From positions 1 to 34,546 of the IMG/VR virus record IMGVR_UViG_3300028746_000026: a stretch of DNA of 34,546 nucleotides, one strand, 5' to 3'. Source of the DNA: a virus. A program made the position numbers and the translations under genes. Shown in pieces: positions 1 to 8,096 of this stretch. Positions within the stretch are counted from its first letter, which is position 1, and the number at the start of each line of letters is the position of its first letter. The notes below the pieces were generated by a model, which ran no database searches, had not been told where the DNA came from, and saw only the letters and a program-made list of their open reading frames with translations.

Positions 1-795
1 TCGGCAAACTATGCGAGCATCGTAAGTCAATTACAGGCCGCAGGAATTACTGTTTACCACTTACTTCCGATCTACGAGACGGTAGTAAATCAGGCCCCGC
101 TGACGGCATTTATTCAGGCGACCTACCCCGCCGCGAACATCTTCGACGCGGGATTGCAGAATTACGCTGGGGTCCTTTCTCCAGACGGCATCCACCCTAC
201 CCCACTAGGCGAAGGCTATATCACAAACGCTGCATTGGCGTTCTTCAGCAATCTAGGCTTTAACTCAAGCTATTTCAATTACTCCGCTTCGCTTACTAAC
301 TGCTACTCCCAGACTATCGGTGTAGCCTCCTTTGGTTGCCCGCAGTATCGCTTCGGCATCAATCAAAGCCAGCTAACAACGACGGCCTATCAGCAGGTAG
401 GTACTCTGGCGCAGACCAACGACGCTGCAAACCCATTTAGCCTAAACGTATTCCTTACGGGCAACGCGACGGCTTCCCTGAGGCAATACACCCTGCAGAC
501 TCAGCAGATTGGATCGGGTAACTCTGGAGTTCTAGCCCTGCAGCCTTTAGGGGGAAACCTGTTTCTTGGTGGCAACCCTACCCTTATCGGAATCACCGGC
601 GTACAGCAGTGTCTGCAGGTCAATACCTTCGGCGTGATGAGTGGGATTGGTCAACCTTGCGGTGCCATCCCGTTCGCTACGCCCGCAACGTCTTCTGCGG
701 CCTGTACTGTTCCCCAATTCTCATATGACGCTGCCTACCTCTACACATGTGTTGCCACTAACACTTGGCGCAGAATAGCCTCCGTTTCTTTCTAA
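1..795 (+). CDS. SGNH/GDSL-hydrolase tail fibre or spike, C-terminal part (5' truncated)
   Basis: The reading frame is open from base 1, so the start lies outside the window; 264 residues remain. Residues 1-85 look like the end of an SGNH (GDSL) esterase domain. The motif SPDGIHPT at about residues 60-67 supplies the Asp (62) and His (65) of block V of that family, followed by the usual helix. The remainder is Gly/Thr/Asn-rich beta material ending in a Cys-containing Trp-Arg-Arg tail of the type I associate with phage fibre C-termini. By family knowledge such domains deacetylate surface polysaccharide during adsorption. The catalytic Ser block is not in the window. A fibre gene follows 20 bp downstream, in keeping with a tail-fibre module. 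It could also be a secreted host-like esterase, but the context favours phage. Confidence 0.72.
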   Translation, partial: SANYASIVSQLQAAGITVYHLLPIYETVVNQAPLTAFIQATYPAANIFDAGLQNYAGVLSPDGIHPTPLGEGYITNAALAFFSNLGFNSSYFNYSASLTNCYSQTIGVASFGCPQYRFGINQSQLTTTAYQQVGTLAQTNDAANPFSLNVFLTGNATASLRQYTLQTQQIGSGNSGVLALQPLGGNLFLGGNPTLIGITGVQQCLQVNTFGVMSGIGQPCGAIPFATPATSSAACTVPQFSYDAAYLYTCVATNTWRRIASVSF

Positions 796-815
796 ACCAA
801 CCTTAAGGAGCATCA

Positions 816-3800
816 ATGAAACGCATTCTCATCGCGGTCGCGGCTCTGTGCCTAAATTCGGCGTTATACGCGCAGACTGGCGTGAGATATGACGGGCGTG
901 TCACTGTTGCAGGCACCAACGCACCCGTAAATGCTAATGTGCCCTTGATGGCTGTGCCCAATGCCACGGTTACGATTTGCTCAGACGGTGCCTGCCAAGA
1001 TCCAACCATCGTCTATAGCAACCAGGCTTTGACGGTTTCGATTGGTTCTTCCCTTAAAACTGATGGGCAGGGAAAGTTTGGTTTCTATGCCTCATCGGGC
1101 TCCTACTTCTATCAAGTGCAGCTCCCCTCGGGCACCATTCAAGGCATCTTTCCGATCACTTTGGGCGGTTCTGGTGCTTCGATCACTCCCTCAATTCCAG
1201 TGCTCGCCAGTAATTCAAGCGGTGCTGGTGTAGCGGCTTCCGCTTCGGGCGTGGCGGGCTTGTTTGGCTGCACATCTACCCAGATTCTCAATGGGGCTGG
1301 CGGCTGCTCCACGAATGGCGGTTCGGTTCTAGGGCAGCAGTACCGCATCTCTGGATTTACTGGCTCTGGCTCGGGATCAAGCACAGCCCTTGGGCAGACG
1401 AACTCCTTTACGGATGCAACCGGAAACCCCCTCACGGTACCCGGTGCGCTTGGGGCCTACACGACAAACGGTATGGGCAACACAGATCTGACTGGAGGGA
1501 TTGCAGCAAATCTTTCCTCGCCCACCGCTTCAGCCTTGATGGTTCCCCCGAACAGCTCTGACACCTACTCCCTTGGTGGGCTCCCCGTTACACCTGGATT
1601 CGCGCCCATCAACTTTTATGACTACCGCCTCAACTCGACTTGGGAGTACCACGTCAATCCAGGCACGGCATCGCCGGGAAACAGCACGAACGTGGGCCAC
1701 GGCATCAACTGTCAGTTTGGCGCACTGCTCACCGCCGGATACGGCTTCTATCAATGCGCCCCTAGCGTGATGGTTAAGCAGGGCGGCGGAGTCAACCTTG
1801 AGGACTCTTGGACGAATGTTCAGCAGTTCTCCCTGGTTGGCACTTTCCAGACTCGTGGTCAGAAGTACATGCAAACCACAATTAGCCACTTCTTCGGCGG
1901 AGGCGATCAAATTCGTTCCGAGAATGAAGGGACCTTTAGGGCAGCTTGCACTGATTCGAGCGGCGAATGCATCAAGGAAGAAAGTAGCCATATGGTTGAG
2001 GTTTTGGGACCGTCTGGCACGGTGACGAGTTACAACTCTTCAACTCTTCGGATCGCCCCGAACTGGACGAGCCTTGGCGCTAATGTGGGCGATGGCGAGT
2101 TTGTGGTCAACACCACTGCGCCGACCTACACAGGCGGAAACATCAGTTTGAATACCGCTGGTGGAACTGTTGTTCCATCACTCTATAACTCGACTGTCAC
2201 TCTAACCCCGTCCCCTTGGCAAGCGACAGTAAGTTCCGGATGCGGAGCGATTACGCAGTCGGATGAGCCGGCCTCCGCTGCCTGCACCGTGAGCGTGACT
2301 GTAAACACGACCGCGCCCACTGCTGGCAGTGTCGTGTGCTTTGCAGATCCCTCCAGGTTTGAACAGGCTGCAGTTGTAAGTCTTAGCGGATCGACCTTGA
2401 CGGTAAAAGTACGCTACACCCACTCGGCGGGAACTCCTGTAATGTATGGCGGGACTTGCGGCCTTGCGGCGATTCTGTTGCAGGGTGAAACGGCCTATAC
2501 CGGACTCGCAGACCCTATTCCCTATATGGGTGGTGGTTCTCCTTCTGCAAGCACGACCTATGTCGTGATGAACGTGCTGGGGAACCAGTTGAACAACGAG
2601 GAGTTGCCGATACCTTCTAACAATGCGGGATCGCTGTCTGGCTGCACACTGAATCGATCGGGTTCGACCGTGAGCACATCCTGCCAAATTCCTCCAATCT
2701 ACAACGGCTTTAGTCAAGTGTCTTCTGCATCCCCCATCACCGTCACCGGGAATAGCTGCAGTGATCTTAACGGCACGATCACCGGGGCTATCACCACGAA
2801 TCGCAATGGCTCGAGTTGGACCATGGCTGGCACTTGCACCACCGGTACAGGTGGCTCTCTTCAGATGACGAACATGAACAACTTCGCCATGTATCCCGCA
2901 GCGGAAACGACCGCTGTCAACCCCGACGGAACGGTGACTGTAGAGGCAAACAACGCTGGGTTTGCTGCAGGCCAGGCTATCTACCAAATGAATCATTATG
3001 CGACTCAGGTCAACTCGAAGGGCGAAGAGGTCAACGTTTTGACGCAGAGTCCAACTGGTGGGAACGTGATCCACGAGTCGGAACTGGGGGGATTCGGACT
3101 CTATAACGCCAGCTACATTGAGCTTGATAACGAGAACTTTGGAGAGGAGCTTATTGGCTCAGGAGGAACCAATAACGGACTGTTCAGCTTTGCTGAGGTC
3201 AGGGTTCCCTATCAAAGCATGTTTAGTGCGACCTACGCGCCGCTGAACGGCGGAACTTATGGCTCGATCGGTTGCCCTTACACAGTGGGCGGAAATGCGG
3301 TCTGCACAGCAAACTCTCCAGCCTATAGCTTCTACAGTTTTGCAGGCTATAACAGCTATCTCCAGACTCAATATGATCCCGTTACGAATACGTTTTCTTT
3401 CTTCGGTGGAGGAACGAATGCCACTCTTTACACGCAGAACTTTACTTCGAGCGGAACTGTAAACATCGGCGGAACTGTAAACCTTTCGGGCACGGTGACG
3501 CTCCCAAGTTATTTCGCTCGAACGGATACAGCCAACACGTTTGGACAGATTCAGACCATTTCTACTAACGCCTTCTCGGGCCTCAATGTAATATCTTCAG
3601 GGTTTTATGGTGCGGCCCTCAACATCCAGAGCACAGAGCAGACTACATCAGCCCTACAGGGATGGGACCTGTGGCAGACAGGAAATTTTGGGGGACCCAC
3701 CGGCGTAGCAGCGGGCTCTTTTGTAATAGCAGACCAACAGACCAACATTAGCGTTTTTGCAGCAACAGATACCGGAGACTCCACTCTCGGCCTGCCGATG

Positions 3801-5072
3801 GCAATGGGCACGGGCAGCACAGTAAACAACACCTCGGGTGTTCCCGAGTTAATCTGTCTTGCGGATGGGACTAACTGCACGACGAGTTCAGTTGTTCCAT
3901 CCCCGCAATTCCAATTGCCCTACTACTCTGCGGGCGGGTCAGGAAGCGCGTTGACAGGAGATTCCCAAATCACCACAGATGGAGCGGGAACTCTTTCTGC
4001 ATACCACATGCAACTCAGCGACACAGTGAACAATGCAGCGGACGAATATTTCACAGGCAGCGGTGGGGATTCAACCTGTGTCGTCACTACGACAACAGGA
4101 ACATTCAATAACTGCATCAAGGGTGGCGTGCCAGTCGTCTCTGTGGCTTCGGTGAACTCAGGCGCGTTCTCGCCTTATCTTACTGCCGCGAATGTGATTG
4201 CTGGGGCGAATATCACGCTCACGCCTTCCTCGACGGGTCTGACAATCGCAGCTACGGGCGGCGGTAGCGGTTCGGGCACGGTCAACTCAGGAACTGCCTT
4301 CTCTCCAACTTATTATCCTGCGACCGGAACGGCCGTCTCTGGAACTACGCCATTTACCGGGTTCGGCTATTTCAGCACTTCAGCAGCCCCGACAGCAGCT
4401 ACGGCCACACAAGCTGCAACGCTCATCTCCGGCCTTACTGGTTGCACCACTGCTGGATACGTCTTCACGCCGCAGGGGAACGATTGCGTAGCGAATTCGG
4501 CTACTGTGGCTGGATTCACCTTCACGCCGAACACGACTGGCTTCTCAATTGCCGCGGGGACGACCTCAAAGACACTCACGATAAACAATACGATGACGCT
4601 GGCCGGAACAGACAGCCTTACCTACACCTTCCCAACTACTTCAGGAAGCCTATGTGTTATCTCGGGAAGCTGTTCTATCACTGGAGGGTGGTCTTTCGCC
4701 GGGAATTCATTGAAGGTCAACAGCGTTCCTATTTATGCGCAGGAGAGCAATGTACCTGCTTGCACCGGTGCTGAAACCGTAACGGCAGGATTCTCCATGT
4801 GGAGCTGCCAGATTACCGGCAATGTGACGGGAACAACTCTGGCCGCGCCTGGAACCGGAGCGGGGATGACAGTAACTCTCGTCTATTCGCAGACCGGATC
4901 AAACACATTCACTGCAGTTCTTCCAAGCAACATCATCTCGCCTAGCAGCCTCGCATCCAGCACGATCACTGTTACCGCTGGCAAGAGAAGTATCTACACG
5001 CTAGAGTACACCGCGAATACCAGCAATGGCGGGCCTGGCTGGATTCAGCTTTCCAGCGAGATCAACCAATGA
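816..5072 (+). CDS. Giant tail-fibre-like protein with N-terminal signal peptide
   Basis: This 1418-residue protein starts at an ATG with AAGGAG five bases upstream. Residues 1-19 form a Sec signal peptide (Lys-Arg, hydrophobic core, LYA before Gln20). Residues 20-110 resemble the small beta domain at the base of many tail fibres (NATVTICS, a TDGQGKFGFYA-like strand). The rest is a very long Ser/Thr/Gly-rich beta region with Cys pairs and local periodicity, for example three GTV-type hexads near residues 885-900. The C-terminus ends in a strand-rich cap (GWIQLSSEINQ). No enzyme motif is visible, so attachment or adhesion is the inferred role. The stop overlaps the next gene's ATG (ATGA). A signal peptide on a virion fibre is unusual, so a secreted or surface-displayed adhesin is the alternative. 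Confidence 0.75.
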   Translation: MKRILIAVAALCLNSALYAQTGVRYDGRVTVAGTNAPVNANVPLMAVPNATVTICSDGACQDPTIVYSNQALTVSIGSSLKTDGQGKFGFYASSGSYFYQVQLPSGTIQGIFPITLGGSGASITPSIPVLASNSSGAGVAASASGVAGLFGCTSTQILNGAGGCSTNGGSVLGQQYRISGFTGSGSGSSTALGQTNSFTDATGNPLTVPGALGAYTTNGMGNTDLTGGIAANLSSPTASALMVPPNSSDTYSLGGLPVTPGFAPINFYDYRLNSTWEYHVNPGTASPGNSTNVGHGINCQFGALLTAGYGFYQCAPSVMVKQGGGVNLEDSWTNVQQFSLVGTFQTRGQKYMQTTISHFFGGGDQIRSENEGTFRAACTDSSGECIKEESSHMVEVLGPSGTVTSYNSSTLRIAPNWTSLGANVGDGEFVVNTTAPTYTGGNISLNTAGGTVVPSLYNSTVTLTPSPWQATVSSGCGAITQSDEPASAACTVSVTVNTTAPTAGSVVCFADPSRFEQAAVVSLSGSTLTVKVRYTHSAGTPVMYGGTCGLAAILLQGETAYTGLADPIPYMGGGSPSASTTYVVMNVLGNQLNNEELPIPSNNAGSLSGCTLNRSGSTVSTSCQIPPIYNGFSQVSSASPITVTGNSCSDLNGTITGAITTNRNGSSWTMAGTCTTGTGGSLQMTNMNNFAMYPAAETTAVNPDGTVTVEANNAGFAAGQAIYQMNHYATQVNSKGEEVNVLTQSPTGGNVIHESELGGFGLYNASYIELDNENFGEELIGSGGTNNGLFSFAEVRVPYQSMFSATYAPLNGGTYGSIGCPYTVGGNAVCTANSPAYSFYSFAGYNSYLQTQYDPVTNTFSFFGGGTNATLYTQNFTSSGTVNIGGTVNLSGTVTLPSYFARTDTANTFGQIQTISTNAFSGLNVISSGFYGAALNIQSTEQTTSALQGWDLWQTGNFGGPTGVAAGSFVIADQQTNISVFAATDTGDSTLGLPMAMGTGSTVNNTSGVPELICLADGTNCTTSSVVPSPQFQLPYYSAGGSGSALTGDSQITTDGAGTLSAYHMQLSDTVNNAADEYFTGSGGDSTCVVTTTTGTFNNCIKGGVPVVSVASVNSGAFSPYLTAANVIAGANITLTPSSTGLTIAATGGGSGSGTVNSGTAFSPTYYPATGTAVSGTTPFTGFGYFSTSAAPTAATATQAATLISGLTGCTTAGYVFTPQGNDCVANSATVAGFTFTPNTTGFSIAAGTTSKTLTINNTMTLAGTDSLTYTFPTTSGSLCVISGSCSITGGWSFAGNSLKVNSVPIYAQESNVPACTGAETVTAGFSMWSCQITGNVTGTTLAAPGTGAGMTVTLVYSQTGSNTFTAVLPSNIISPSSLASSTITVTAGKRSIYTLEYTANTSNGGPGWIQLSSEINQ

Positions 5073-7684
5073 AGAGACTACTTCTTCTCCTCTTGCTTTT
5101 ACCGCTGCGCATGTTTGGCGCAACCTATACCGTCACGGCTACGCATTTAACCATGCATGCCGGTGATCAGGTGCCACCGCTGATCTTCACCGTTTCCACG
5201 TATAGCGGAACCTACGCCAGCGTGTTCAACGGCCAGCCTACGCTAAGCACCACGGCAACGTCTTCCTCGGTAGCCGGGACCTACCCAATCACAGTCACAG
5301 CGGGTTCGATGAGCCCGGTGAGCGGAGGGGACTCTCTGACCTTCGTTGCGGGCTCAATGGTGGTTCTGGCTCCGGATGGAACTGGCGCGAACATAACGAC
5401 CTCAACCTACCCGTCCGGATTTACTACTGGCCCAGCCTTCCCTGCATTCAATGTCACTTCTAACGCAATCGCGAATCTGGTAGGCGATGGGACGACAGAT
5501 AACGCCGTGAATATGCTTCGGCTACTGGATTTCGGACGCGGCACTCCTTTCGAGACGGTTACGGTGACAGGCGGGACAACCGTAACAACCTCTGGAGCAT
5601 GGCCCTTTACAGGAATCGCTAATGGCTCCATCGTGGCTCTCGGCGGAATTCCGAACACGATTGCTTCAGTGACGAGTGCCACGGTCCTTACGCTGGGTAC
5701 TTCCGTCACCAACGGCACCTACACCATGTTTCTTCCGTGGTGGAAGGTAAGCCTATCGGGTAATGTCGTGACCTTGGTGAGTGGAGTTCCATTCACTTCG
5801 ATACCGTCAAGCTATTTATATACAAGCTCGGGTTCACCGGGAGCCGGGTTTATCGTCGCGGGCGTGGCCACTTACATCACAGTCACCGATGCCTCTCATC
5901 TGGCTCTGGTGAATCCCGCGCCGCAGTTGAATGGAGCGACACTGACGGGCGTGGACGGCTTCCTTGGAGCCTCCGGATCAGCCAACTACGGACCACAGGA
6001 AGTCTCGATGTACTGGCCTGCTGGAGTCTATGCGACAAGTCAAAACGTGAGGATGCCGGGTGCTTTCTGGGCCATGTGGGGTACGAATCCGCAGACCTCC
6101 TACATCAAGCTTCTTCCTAACTCGATCATTGGGAATGTAACGCAAGTCCTTCCGCAGACGAACGAATTCTGGGAACCAAGTAGCGAAGGCGGTAACGACA
6201 ACTTCCACGAGTTCTTCAACAGTCTTGGCATTGATGTTGGCGTGGGTAATCCGCTGGCCATTCCCTACACCACCGTTCAAAACAACATCGGTTCGGTAAG
6301 GAACGCCGTCTTCTGGGCAGAAGATTCGCGGTGTCAATTCGGGGTGGACTGGCAGAGAGCTTATCCCGGCCCAATGCTGTTTAAGAATGTTTCCGTCTAT
6401 GGCTGCGTGAATGCGATCAGTTCTGTGATGGGCGAATACAACCTCGTCTGGGAGAGTGGCACAGAAGAGGGCCAGACCGGGACAGTAGTCAACGATGCGC
6501 AGTACATGAAGATCCAGTGGCGTCACATGCTCAGTGACAACGCAGGACAGTTTCTTCACTGCTACGGATCGGGCGAGTGCAGCGCGGTTCTCTTAGACTC
6601 GACCTTGCTGAATGGCAATGGCAGCACGGCAGCAATCCTCACTGCGACCAACAGCACCATCTACGCTAAGAACGTCACGGTGACAGGCTACAGCCCCTCG
6701 ATCTCGGATGGCTATACGGGAACCGTCGTCAACACTTCGGGGAACATCGCCCAATACTGGAGTGGAACAGCTCATAGCCTCTTCAACTCCGGCAGCACCC
6801 CTGATTCGCTTCATCTTACCGTTCAGGAGACGCCTGCGATTCCATCCATTGTTGGAGGAACGCAACTCAGTGCTGTCGCAACCAACTGGCCATCGCAGAT
6901 CGCATCCTGTACGGGGGCGGCTTACGCAGCCCCTGGCCAGTATGTTTTGTCTTCAGGAACAGTTGTGAATATTACCGTTCCAGACACCTGCAATGTCTTG
7001 CAGTTCTATCAGAGCGGCAGAAGCTCTGTGTCCTACACGATCAACATTACCGTTGCGGGATCATCCTCAACTCCCTTGACCATCACTGGTTGCATTTATG
7101 AATCCTGCAACCTCATTCACAGTGGATCACGGACAGTGTCTCTCGTTGATGAAGGGGTAAACATATACACGTCTTCTCCAGGGACTGGTAATCTCTTCAT
7201 CGAAGACGGTGGATTTGGCTATCCATCTATTACGACACCAGTCTTTCAAGCAGGACAAAGTGTCTGGGCACGACAACTCAACAACGAACAGAATGGTGCT
7301 AACAAGTTTGATTGCATCGGCTGCACACTATGGATTTTGGGCTACAAGACCGAGCAGCAGCACACTTATAGCGTTGTTCTTACCAGCCAAGCGAAGGCTG
7401 AAATCTTCGGCTATTGGTACTACTTCAACCAGACGCCGACAAGCCCGATCTCTGCCCCAATGACCATTACCGATTCAAGCCTGTTTGCCGTTGGTTGGTC
7501 GAAAGTAGACTCTTCGGCAAACGGGCTTCCAGACTTCATCACCGAGACGCAGTCGGGAACGACGCTAAACCTGACGAATCCGACCTCGGGATCTTCAAGC
7601 CAGTTGCCCATGTACTACTCCTTCGGCGCGTCCGCCACGAATCCCTTTGGCCGAAAGTTGTCGGGCCACCACAAACGACTCTGA
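5069..7684 (+). CDS. Pectate-lyase-like beta-helix tail spike with MBG-type domain and signal peptide
   Basis: This 871-residue protein has a strong signal peptide (MKR, then eight Leu, ending near FGA18). Residues 19-95 match the MBG-type bacterial Ig-like repeat (YTVTATHLTMHAGDQ, then a GTYPITV strand). GDGTTDN at 139-145 is the typical entry of pectate-lyase-superfamily beta-helix spikes, and residues about 300-640 show the repeating Asn/Val/Ser strands of a right-handed helix. By family knowledge such proteins bind or cut polysaccharide. No catalytic residue can be assigned by eye. It is coupled by ATGA to the upstream fibre and followed after 10 bp by another signal-peptide gene. A depolymerase spike is the best guess; a secreted adhesin is possible. 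Confidence 0.75.
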   Translation: MKRLLLLLLLLPLRMFGATYTVTATHLTMHAGDQVPPLIFTVSTYSGTYASVFNGQPTLSTTATSSSVAGTYPITVTAGSMSPVSGGDSLTFVAGSMVVLAPDGTGANITTSTYPSGFTTGPAFPAFNVTSNAIANLVGDGTTDNAVNMLRLLDFGRGTPFETVTVTGGTTVTTSGAWPFTGIANGSIVALGGIPNTIASVTSATVLTLGTSVTNGTYTMFLPWWKVSLSGNVVTLVSGVPFTSIPSSYLYTSSGSPGAGFIVAGVATYITVTDASHLALVNPAPQLNGATLTGVDGFLGASGSANYGPQEVSMYWPAGVYATSQNVRMPGAFWAMWGTNPQTSYIKLLPNSIIGNVTQVLPQTNEFWEPSSEGGNDNFHEFFNSLGIDVGVGNPLAIPYTTVQNNIGSVRNAVFWAEDSRCQFGVDWQRAYPGPMLFKNVSVYGCVNAISSVMGEYNLVWESGTEEGQTGTVVNDAQYMKIQWRHMLSDNAGQFLHCYGSGECSAVLLDSTLLNGNGSTAAILTATNSTIYAKNVTVTGYSPSISDGYTGTVVNTSGNIAQYWSGTAHSLFNSGSTPDSLHLTVQETPAIPSIVGGTQLSAVATNWPSQIASCTGAAYAAPGQYVLSSGTVVNITVPDTCNVLQFYQSGRSSVSYTINITVAGSSSTPLTITGCIYESCNLIHSGSRTVSLVDEGVNIYTSSPGTGNLFIEDGGFGYPSITTPVFQAGQSVWARQLNNEQNGANKFDCIGCTLWILGYKTEQQHTYSVVLTSQAKAEIFGYWYYFNQTPTSPISAPMTITDSSLFAVGWSKVDSSANGLPDFITETQSGTTLNLTNPTSGSSSQLPMYYSFGASATNPFGRKLSGHHKRL

Positions 7685-7694
7685 GGTAACCCCA

Positions 7695-8096
7695 ATGAAA
7701 TTTATTATCATGCTGCTTCTCGCAGCCTCGCCGCTCTATGCCCAATGGACGAAGGTAGCTACTACCGGACAGGCGATTACTTCCATCCCCATCGGAACCA
7801 TCGTTCGCTATGGCACGGGAACTACATGGGTGATGAAGGACTACACCTCGACCAAGAGTTTCATTGTCGGGCCCGGAGAATATCCCGGCTTGGCCATTCC
7901 AGCGGCGCCCTACGAGCTTGATGTATGGCAGACACCGCTGGTGCAGACGATCACTGTTGCGGGCATTCCTGTGACTGTGCCCGTGGCAGCGACCGCACCA
8001 GTAAACCCCGGCGTCCCAATCGGCACCGTCAACTGTGTGCTTGAGATCAATTCAGCGAACGCCTTGAGCGTTGGAAGTTGCACGGTGTCGCAATGA
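7695..8096 (+). CDS. Small secreted protein of the spike cluster, unknown function
   Basis: The protein has 133 residues. The chosen ATG is preceded by a GAGG-type ribosome site nine bases away; a longer in-frame extension would overlap the preceding gene and lacks a ribosome site. Residues 1-16 are a signal peptide (MKF, hydrophobic, LYA before Gln17). The mature part is beta-rich and Pro/Val/Thr-rich, with a run of PVTVPV/PVNPG type near residues 95-115 and two Cys near the end. I do not recognise a family. Its position between two beta-helix spikes, with an ATGA overlap to the next, suggests a chaperone, adaptor or tip protein for those spikes. That is inference only. Confidence 0.7.
   Translation: MKFIIMLLLAASPLYAQWTKVATTGQAITSIPIGTIVRYGTGTTWVMKDYTSTKSFIVGPGEYPGLAIPAAPYELDVWQTPLVQTITVAGIPVTVPVAATAPVNPGVPIGTVNCVLEINSANALSVGSCTVSQ

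Noticed and set aside
2202-3074. Minus-strand 290-residue ORF
   Set aside because: It lies wholly within the 1418-residue fibre gene, is Arg/His/Cys-rich in the way shadows are, and has no domain or ribosome site.
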